DNA of 64,000 nucleotides, from positions 124,001 through 188,000 of the forward strand of contig JAVJTT010000020.1 in assembly GCA_040220135.1 (NCBI GenBank). The letters are read 5' to 3'. This stretch comes from CAJXMH01 sp040220135 (lineage in GTDB: Bacteria; Bacteroidota; Bacteroidia; Flavobacteriales_E; Vicingaceae). Below are positions 58,160 to 64,000 of the stretch, one piece after another. The position numbers were made by a program, and so were the translations under genes. Under the pieces are notes generated by a model that had not been told where the DNA came from, searched no databases, and worked only from the letters and a program-made list of their open reading frames with translations. How positions within the stretch are numbered: the first letter of the stretch is position 1; the number at the start of each line of letters is the position of its first letter.

Positions 58160-59785
58160 ATGATGAAAAACATTAAGTTTTGGTTACTTTCTTTATTTAG
58201 CGGATTATTACTGGCCATTTCTTGGCCTGAAATAGTCGATTTTACCTCTTTGATCTTTTTAGCATTTGTCCCCTTGCTTGTAGTGGAAGACCAATTGGCC
58301 AAAACCAAGGAAAAACCCGGAAGTGCTGTTTTTAGCTATGCCTACCTTTCTTTTTTTATCTTCAATTTAATTAGTACTTGGTGGATCTACTTTGCTTCAG
58401 ATTGGGGAGCCGCTGCAGCAATTATTTGCAATTCGTTCTTTATGGCTACTGTTTTTTGGCTGTTTCATCAGACCAAGCAAAAGGTAGGTAGAAAAGAGGG
58501 ATACATTGGCTTGCTAATTTATTGGTTGGCCTTTGAATATTTACATTTAAACTGGGACTTATCATGGCCTTGGCTTACCCTTGGGAACGTATTTGCCAAT
58601 GAACCTGACAATGTACAATGGTATGAATATACCGGTATTTTAGGGGGCTCATTGTGGGTGCTGGTAGCGAATTTGGCTTTTTTCTCTTTCGTTGGTAAGC
58701 TGCAGCTAAGTCGGACGAAAGCGATAATTGGTGCGCTCGTTTGGTTGTTGTGGGTTTTTGTGCCAAGTTTCTTTTCAGAGTCTGTGTATTCGACTTATAA
58801 AGCGGAGGGCAAAGAATTAGAAGTGGTGATCATTCAGCCTAATATAGATCCCTACCTTGATAAGTTTGGCGGCATGTCTGAATCTGATCAGATTGATCGT
58901 ATGGTCACTTTGGCGAAGCAAGAAGTTGGCCCGGAAACAGATTTACTGGTATTGCCTGAAACGGCTTTTCCAAGTTTTTATTGGGAGCACAATGTGGAGC
59001 ATCTTTACGGTACGGTAGAGCTCCGAAAGTTGATTAAACAGAACCCTCAATTAAGGGTAGTGGTTGGGCTAACTAGTCGTGCCTTAATTTTAGATGAAGA
59101 TAAAGTTACACCTACTGCACGAAAATTAGATGGCGGAATAGGGTATTATGACAACTACAATGCAGCAATGCAGTTGGATGAAACCCCACACATTCCGTTT
59201 CATAGAAAATCGAAGCTGGTTTTAGGGGTTGAAAAATTACCCTTTTTGGAGTATTTACCTTTTATGAAAAAGCTGTCCATTAATTTAGGTGGATCCGCAG
59301 GAGGTTATGGTTGGCAAGATCATCCCTCTGTATTTTTCAATCAAGATTCAGCCCAAGGTTTAGGACCTATCATTTGTTATGAATCTATATATGGTGAATA
59401 TGTGAACCAATATGCAAGAAGCGGGGCAGAGCTTTACGCCATTATTACCAACGATGGTTGGTGGGAAGACACACCCGGTTACAAGCAGCACCTCGCTTAC
59501 GCAAGACTGAGAGCAATAGAAGGCAGAAGGAGCATAGTTCGTTCTGCCAATACCGGTATCTCTGCCATCATTAACCAAAAAGGGGAAATTGTATCGGAAA
59601 CAAAATGGTGGGAACAAGCAGCCTTAAAGGGGAAAGTTAGCCTAAATGATAGGCTTACTTTTTATGTGAAATACGGAAACTATTTGGGGCGTATAGCTTC
59701 TTTTGTTGCGCCTTTATTACTTCTGTTAACCTTAGTGAAGAGACTGAATAAAACTGGACAGCGTTTAAGCCTCAAAAAGCCCTAG
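58160..59785 (+). CDS. lnt: Apolipoprotein N-acyltransferase Lnt
   Basis: Lnt adds the third acyl chain to lipoproteins at the periplasmic face of the inner membrane. The 541-residue protein has a hydrophobic N-terminal part of about seven helices (1-210) and a nitrilase domain (about 220-505). The probable triad is Glu267 (LPETAF), Lys350 (HRKSKLV) and Cys406 (IICYESIYGEY). A final helix lies at about 510-532. The start is either of two adjacent ATG codons (58160, 58163). Several lipoproteins in this window (GldK, LptE, the 19-20 kb pair) would be its substrates. Confidence 0.95.
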   Translation: MMKNIKFWLLSLFSGLLLAISWPEIVDFTSLIFLAFVPLLVVEDQLAKTKEKPGSAVFSYAYLSFFIFNLISTWWIYFASDWGAAAAIICNSFFMATVFWLFHQTKQKVGRKEGYIGLLIYWLAFEYLHLNWDLSWPWLTLGNVFANEPDNVQWYEYTGILGGSLWVLVANLAFFSFVGKLQLSRTKAIIGALVWLLWVFVPSFFSESVYSTYKAEGKELEVVIIQPNIDPYLDKFGGMSESDQIDRMVTLAKQEVGPETDLLVLPETAFPSFYWEHNVEHLYGTVELRKLIKQNPQLRVVVGLTSRALILDEDKVTPTARKLDGGIGYYDNYNAAMQLDETPHIPFHRKSKLVLGVEKLPFLEYLPFMKKLSINLGGSAGGYGWQDHPSVFFNQDSAQGLGPIICYESIYGEYVNQYARSGAELYAIITNDGWWEDTPGYKQHLAYARLRAIEGRRSIVRSANTGISAIINQKGEIVSETKWWEQAALKGKVSLNDRLTFYVKYGNYLGRIASFVAPLLLLLTLVKRLNKTGQRLSLKKP

Positions 59786-59791
59786 TTTAAT

Positions 59792-59799
59792 TAACTTTG
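59792..59799 (+). promoter_or_regulatory. -7 box of lpd
   Basis: TAACTTTG is a perfect TAnnTTTG, starting 7 bases after the lnt stop and ending 27 bases before the lpd ATG. The -33 region is not clear. Confidence 0.5.
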
Positions 59800-59826
59800 T
59801 GGGCCAATTCGAAGAAATAAAATACC

Positions 59827-61224
59827 ATGGATAAATACGACGTAGCAGTCATTGGATCAGGCCCCGGAGGCTATGTGTGTGCCATTCGTTGCGCACAATT
59901 AGGAATGAAAACAGCTTTAATTGAAAAGTATAGCACTTTAGGTGGTACTTGTTTAAATGTAGGTTGTATCCCCTCAAAGGCATTACTCGATTCATCAGAA
60001 CACTACCATCAAGCCGCTCACGATTTTGAAGAACACGGAATTGACTTGAAAGACTTGAAAGTAAACTTCAAGCAGATGATCGAAAGAAAGAGAGGAGTAG
60101 TTGAGCAAACTGTTGGCGGGATCGACTTTTTGATGAAAAAAAACAAGATCGATGTGTTACATGGAATGGGTTCATTCGAAAGTGAAAACATCATCAAGAT
60201 TTCCGGTGAAAAGGAACAAAAAATAGAGGCAAAAAAGATTGTGATTGCCACCGGATCAAAGCCGGGAAGCTTGCCCTTTATAGAAATCGATAAAGAAAGA
60301 GTCATTACTTCAACCGAAGCATTAGAACTTAATGAAGTCCCGAAAAAGATGATTGTCATCGGCGGGGGAGTCATCGGCCTTGAATTGGGCTCGGTCTACG
60401 CTCGTTTGGGCTCAGAAGTTGAGGTGATCGAATTCATGGATCGCATTATTCCAACTATGGATTCAACTATGAGTAAGGAGTTGATGAAATCCATGAAAAA
60501 ATTGGGCGTGAAGTTTCACTTAAGTCACAAGGTGAAAGAAGTGAAGAAGAACAAAAAATCCGTGACCGTTAAAGCCGACAATAAGAAAGGCGAAGAAATC
60601 AGCTTTAATGCTGATTACTGCTTAGTATCGGTAGGTCGAAGGCCTTATACTGATGGCTTGGGCTTAGAAAATGCCGGCCTAAAAGCAGATGATAAAGGTA
60701 GGATTGAAGTGAACGATCACTTGCAAACCCCAAAGTCTCACATTTATGCGATTGGTGATGTAGTTCGTGGAGCCATGTTGGCTCACAAAGCGGAAGAAGA
60801 AGGAACTATGGTTGCCGAGTTGATCAATGGCGAGCAACCGCACATTGACTATAACTTGATTCCCAATGTGGTTTACACTTGGCCTGAAGTTGCCAGCGTG
60901 GGTAAAACCGAAGAGCAATTAAAAGAAGAGAAAGTGGAATACAAAACAGGTTCATTTCCATTTAAAGCCAGCGGAAGAGCAAGAGCAAGTATGGATACCG
61001 ATGGAGTGATCAAAGTCTTAGCCGATAAAGAAACCGATGAAATTTTAGGCGTACACATGTGTGGGCCAAGAGCAGCTGACATGATTGCAGAAGCAGTGGT
61101 TGCTATGGAATACCGTGCTACGGCAGAAGATATTTCGCGGATGAGTCACGCTCACCCTACTTTTACTGAGGCATTTAGAGAAGCTACTTTAGCGGCAACA
61201 GATAATCGAGCGATTCACATTTAA
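59827..61224 (+). CDS. lpdA: Dihydrolipoyl dehydrogenase
   Basis: This is the FAD/NAD E3 component of pyruvate or 2-oxoglutarate dehydrogenase, or of the glycine cleavage system. The 465-residue protein has the FAD loop GSGPGGYVCAI (11 on) and the redox disulfide Cys42-Cys47 in GGTCLNVGCIPSK. The NAD loop is GGGVIGLELGSVYARLG, and the C-terminal catalytic His-Glu lies in HAHPTFTEAF. All catalytic residues are in place. It has its own promoter and terminator, so it is monocistronic and not in an operon with E1/E2 genes here. Confidence 0.97.
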   Translation: MDKYDVAVIGSGPGGYVCAIRCAQLGMKTALIEKYSTLGGTCLNVGCIPSKALLDSSEHYHQAAHDFEEHGIDLKDLKVNFKQMIERKRGVVEQTVGGIDFLMKKNKIDVLHGMGSFESENIIKISGEKEQKIEAKKIVIATGSKPGSLPFIEIDKERVITSTEALELNEVPKKMIVIGGGVIGLELGSVYARLGSEVEVIEFMDRIIPTMDSTMSKELMKSMKKLGVKFHLSHKVKEVKKNKKSVTVKADNKKGEEISFNADYCLVSVGRRPYTDGLGLENAGLKADDKGRIEVNDHLQTPKSHIYAIGDVVRGAMLAHKAEEEGTMVAELINGEQPHIDYNLIPNVVYTWPEVASVGKTEEQLKEEKVEYKTGSFPFKASGRARASMDTDGVIKVLADKETDEILGVHMCGPRAADMIAEAVVAMEYRATAEDISRMSHAHPTFTEAFREATLAATDNRAIHI

Positions 61225-61248
61225 AAAATAGAATACAAAACTTGAACA

Positions 61249-61283
61249 AAACAGTGAATAGCCTGTCTATTTGCTGTTTTTTT
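61249..61283 (+). terminator. Terminator of lpd
   Basis: AAACAGTGAATAG (61249-61261) and CTATTTGCTGTTT (61267-61279) pair along their full length with two G-T pairs, loop CCTGT, followed by a T-run to 61283. Confidence 0.8.
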
Positions 61284-61297
61284 ATGTCAATTAAAGC

Positions 61298-62311
61298 ATG
61301 TCACAAACCGGAGTATTATTAGTCAATTTAGGAACCCCAGATGAAGCCAAAATTGGGGCTGTTCGACGCTATCTTTTTCAGTTTTTAAATGATCCACGGG
61401 TAATTGACCTGCCTTGGTTGCTGCGTAAGTTTTTGGTGAACTTGATCATTGTTCCCTTTCGAGCAGCTGGCTCTACCAAAATATACAAGCAGTTGTGGAC
61501 AGATGAAGGCTCCCCACTTATTATATACGGAGAAAGCGTGCAGCAAAAGTTGCAAGAAAAATTAGGTGACAAATATGCCGTTCATTTGGCTATGCGCTAC
61601 CAAAATCCATCTATGGAGAAAGTGCTAGGAGAAATGCGCATGCTGAATTATGATAAGATCATCATTATTCCGCTTTTTCCACATTATGCCTCGGCTAGTT
61701 CAGGTTCTGCTATGGAACGTGCAATGAAAATTATTAGCAAATGGTGGGTTATTCCTGAATTATCCATAGTGAGTCAATTTTGGGATCACCCTAAGTTTAT
61801 TGATGCCTTTGTGGCCCGAGCCAAACAGTACGACATTGAGAGTTATGACCACGTGCTTTTTAGCTACCACGGTTTACCCGAGCGCCATGTTGACAAGGTT
61901 TACGAAGATGGGGTTCCCTGTAAAGACCACGACTGTGAAACGGAAATAAACGAAGACAACAAATACTGCTACAAAGCAACTTGTTTTGCAACCACAAGAC
62001 TATTGGCTGAAAAGCTCAACATTCCCAAAGAAAAATATACCGTTGCCTTTCAATCTCGTTTAGATAAAAAGTGGCTAGAGCCTTTTTCAGACGAAATAGT
62101 AGAAGAGCGCGCTAAAAAAGGCGACAAGAAGATTTTAGCTTTTAGTCCGGCTTTTGTGGCAGACTGTTTAGAAACAACGGTTGAGATTGGAATCGAATAC
62201 CAAGAAATCTTTGAAGAGCATGGTGGAGAGAAAGTGCAGCTGGTGGAAAGCTTGAATGATCACCCGATTTGGATTGACTGTCTGGAGGACATGGTTAAAG
62301 AAAGAAGCTGA
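61298..62311 (+). CDS. hemH: Ferrochelatase
   Basis: HemH inserts Fe2+ into protoporphyrin IX (or coproporphyrin III in some bacteria). The 337-residue protein begins with the family LLVNLGTPDE, has catalytic His191 in SYHGLPERH, and SPAFVADCLETTVEIG with the conserved acidic residue. An internal segment holds four cysteines, Cys208, Cys213, Cys224 and Cys229 (spacing C-x4-C-x10-C-x4-C), which could bind an iron-sulfur cluster or zinc. Which porphyrin is used is not decided by these motifs. The start lies directly after the lpd terminator. Confidence 0.95.
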   Translation: MSQTGVLLVNLGTPDEAKIGAVRRYLFQFLNDPRVIDLPWLLRKFLVNLIIVPFRAAGSTKIYKQLWTDEGSPLIIYGESVQQKLQEKLGDKYAVHLAMRYQNPSMEKVLGEMRMLNYDKIIIIPLFPHYASASSGSAMERAMKIISKWWVIPELSIVSQFWDHPKFIDAFVARAKQYDIESYDHVLFSYHGLPERHVDKVYEDGVPCKDHDCETEINEDNKYCYKATCFATTRLLAEKLNIPKEKYTVAFQSRLDKKWLEPFSDEIVEERAKKGDKKILAFSPAFVADCLETTVEIGIEYQEIFEEHGGEKVQLVESLNDHPIWIDCLEDMVKERS

Positions 62312-62316
62312 TTCTC

Positions 62317-62336
62317 AAAACAATTGGACTGTTTTT
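62317..62336 (+). terminator. Weak hairpin and T-run after hemH
   Basis: AAAACA and TGTTTT (6 base pairs) enclose a 7-base loop and the right arm continues as six T residues. It lies 5 bases after the hemH stop. A weak terminator candidate. Confidence 0.35.
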
Positions 62337-62352
62337 TACGTAATAATTATGT

Positions 62353-63087
62353 ATGAATAAGTCTTTTCTCAGTCGTAAAACCAGTATTTTATTTTTGTTA
62401 TTCTTACTTGCATTGGTTTGCAGTGGAATGTACTTTGCTGATCATAATTTGATTCAAGGGGAGTTGATTGTAAAGAAAAAGACAACTGAAAAAGCAGACC
62501 AAAACCAATCTTTCGAAATGAGTGTACACTACAAGAACATCAAAGATTCAGTTATCCGAAATAGTTTTCAAAAAGTATGGGAAAAGTACGAGGCGCTTCA
62601 TCAGTATGAAATTACGCTCGTGCAACAATCCATTGAAGGTTCTACTATGCAGGCGCAGCCTATTATCACGCCCCGTTCCCTTTTTACCGGGGTAAAGCGC
62701 TACCGGATCAACATCGGTTATCACGTTCGTGATGAAGAGTCCTTGAAACTTAATAGCCTTTCAGAAGAGGTGTTAACCGGATGGTTTGCTCACGAACTAG
62801 GTCACATTATGGATTATCAGCAACACAGTAATTTGCAAATGATTGCTTACGGTTTGAAATATTACTTTTCTGACAAATTCAAAAGAATTGTAGAACATGA
62901 TGCCGACTACATTGCCATTGCCAACGGATTTCACCAAGAAATATTAAAGACCAAGAGATTTATTTTGGGAGACGACAGAATTAGTCCAACGTATAAGTCG
63001 AAGATTAGAAAGTTTTACCTTCCGGAAAATCAAGTGATAGTTTGTTCTGAAGACAAAGAGTTGTTGCAGCCCTACTATAACCTCTAA
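62353..63087 (+). CDS. Membrane-anchored putative zinc metallopeptidase (HELGH)
   Basis: The family is not recognised by name. The 244-residue protein has one N-terminal membrane helix (about 11-30) and a periplasmic-side domain. The zinc-peptidase signature FAHELGHIMDYQ has His147, Glu148 and His151. A downstream IVEHDADYIAIA (from about 179) fits the third-ligand ExxAD pattern of gluzincins, with Glu181 the probable ligand. A catalytic zinc site is therefore likely, but no substrate is known and a role other than proteolysis cannot be excluded. The last 4 bases overlap the convergent GH3 gene. Confidence 0.75.
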   Translation: MNKSFLSRKTSILFLLFLLALVCSGMYFADHNLIQGELIVKKKTTEKADQNQSFEMSVHYKNIKDSVIRNSFQKVWEKYEALHQYEITLVQQSIEGSTMQAQPIITPRSLFTGVKRYRINIGYHVRDEESLKLNSLSEEVLTGWFAHELGHIMDYQQHSNLQMIAYGLKYYFSDKFKRIVEHDADYIAIANGFHQEILKTKRFILGDDRISPTYKSKIRKFYLPENQVIVCSEDKELLQPYYNL

Positions 63088-64000
63088 GTTAAAAACTCCA
63101 AAAGGCTTTCCATTTTTTCTGCCTTCATTACTTTGGGTGTTTTTACCTGACCTCCGGCCTTTTTGTTAGCCTCTAAATAAGACTTGTATTGTTTTTTGCT
63201 AATTACCTTAACCCTTACCTCCTTTAAGGCTTTGCTTCTAGCGACAGCATAATTCTTGTTTTTATTCTTCAAGATGGCATCAAGTTCTTGTGCGGCTTGG
63301 TCCTCAATTAATCTACCATCACAAACCAAAACCCATTGATGAATGTGTTCGTTATTTTGATTTTTGATAGCCCCTACTATAAATTCATTGATGCTTACAT
63401 TAAAATGATTGCCTAACTCCACAATAGCATCGTTCATTTTTTCTTCAGAAAGTTGAGAGCCAACTACATTCAAGAAAAATTTCGTTCTGCCACTTATTTT
63501 TAATTCATAGGGCTCGAGTGAGCTAAATTTAATGGTGTCGCCAATAATGTAACGCCAAGCCCCGGCACAGCTTGAGATGACCAAAACGTATTCTTGCCCC
63601 TTTTCCACTTGATCAATGTTTAAAACTTCGGGCTTTTCTTTGATTTCGCCATGTTCGTCAACCCCTCTTTCGTCAAAAGGAATGAACTCGTAAAAATAGC
63701 CATGTGATAACGCTAAACGCATGCTCATGGTGTTAGGCCTCGCCGTGTAAGAGAAAAAGCCTTCAGAAGCCAAATAGGTGTCTATAATGGTTAAGGGTTT
63801 GTTCGATAGCTTGTCGAAATCCGCGCGGTAAGTTTCATAAGCTACCCCACCACTGGCATAAACCGAAAAGTTAGGCCAAATTTCTTGGATGTATTTCAAC
63901 TTATGCTTTTTCATGACTTCTTGCAACATGAGTAATACCCAAGATGGAATGCCGGCAATTGCCCCGATGTCCCATTGGGGAGCTGCTTCCGCAATCTTAG
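63084..64000 (-). CDS. GH3 auxin-responsive promoter family protein (3' part)
   Basis: The frame is open through the end of the window, so the gene is cut. The ATG at 63929 is internal, since codons upstream of it read GIPSWVLLMLQEV, matching the family. The visible 305 residues correspond to the C-terminal half of an acyl-adenylating GH3 enzyme. Motifs are TYLASEGFFSYTARP, YVLVISSCAGAWRYIIGDTIKF and ISGRTKFFLNVVGSQLSEEKM (read as ISGRTKFF then VVGSQLSEEK). Plant GH3 proteins join amino acids to hormones; the bacterial reaction is not known. It is convergent with the HELGH gene. Confidence 0.9.
   Translation of the reverse strand, partial: KIAEAAPQWDIGAIAGIPSWVLLMLQEVMKKHKLKYIQEIWPNFSVYASGGVAYETYRADFDKLSNKPLTIIDTYLASEGFFSYTARPNTMSMRLALSHGYFYEFIPFDERGVDEHGEIKEKPEVLNIDQVEKGQEYVLVISSCAGAWRYIIGDTIKFSSLEPYELKISGRTKFFLNVVGSQLSEEKMNDAIVELGNHFNVSINEFIVGAIKNQNNEHIHQWVLVCDGRLIEDQAAQELDAILKNKNKNYAVARSKALKEVRVKVISKKQYKSYLEANKKAGGQVKTPKVMKAEKMESLLEFLT

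Overview
The window is a 64 kb chromosomal segment of a Bacteroidota bacterium, most likely an aerobic marine-type member of Flavobacteriales. The reasons are the type IX secretion/gliding core (PorP, GldK, GldL, GldM, GldN), a PorU2-type C25 sortase homologue with a PorV/PorQ-family partner, a secreted nuclease with a type IX C-terminal sorting domain, the Bacteroidota form of the dcw cluster, TAnnTTTG-type -7 promoter boxes, and a general lack of Shine-Dalgarno sequences. No tRNA, rRNA, CRISPR array, insertion sequence or prophage was seen. The genus cannot be named from the sequence alone.

Layout. 1-2.8 kb: a histidine kinase (cut by the window edge) with its NarL-type regulator, then EngB and an alpha/beta hydrolase on the minus strand. 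3.1-18.6 kb: a thirteen-gene dcw operon, mraZ-rsmH-ftsL-ftsI-murE-mraY-murD-ftsW-murG-murC-ftsQ-ftsA-ftsZ, closed by a strong terminator; murB, murF and ddl are not in it. 18.7-20.7 kb: a YqeY-like protein and two paralogous lipoproteins. 20.7-21.5 kb: a gene-free island packed with terminators and unrelated palindromic repeats. 21.5-28.2 kb, minus strand: groES-groEL, and an operon miaB - sigma-54 activator - lptE - TPR protein - secG. 28.5-38 kb: topA, an arginase-fold protein that has lost its metal ligands, then porP-gldK-gldL-gldM-gldN. 38-44 kb: MATE transporter, small esterase, ABC-F ATPase, RecQ. 44.2-49.3 kb: envelope genes kdsD-tatC-DUF5686 protein-lptB. 49.3-50.2 kb, minus strand: purS and pssA. 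50.4-58.1 kb: PorV/PorQ-family protein, PorU2-like sortase and the secreted nuclease. 58.2-64 kb: lnt, lpd, hemH, a membrane-anchored HELGH protein, and part of a GH3-family gene.

Together the window is mostly cell-envelope biology: peptidoglycan synthesis and division, lipoprotein acylation (Lnt), LPS export (LptB, LptE, KdsD), inner-membrane export (SecG, TatC), phospholipid synthesis (PssA) and type IX secretion across the outer membrane with one probable cargo. Genes are tightly packed. Six of seven convergent gene pairs overlap or lie within 10 bases; the seventh is the palindrome island. The most unusual observations are the metal-ligand-free ureohydrolase beside the type IX genes, strong Shine-Dalgarno sequences at exactly the three 8-base gene overlaps of the dcw operon, a candidate MraZ box, mirrored divergent -7 boxes, and the palindrome island.
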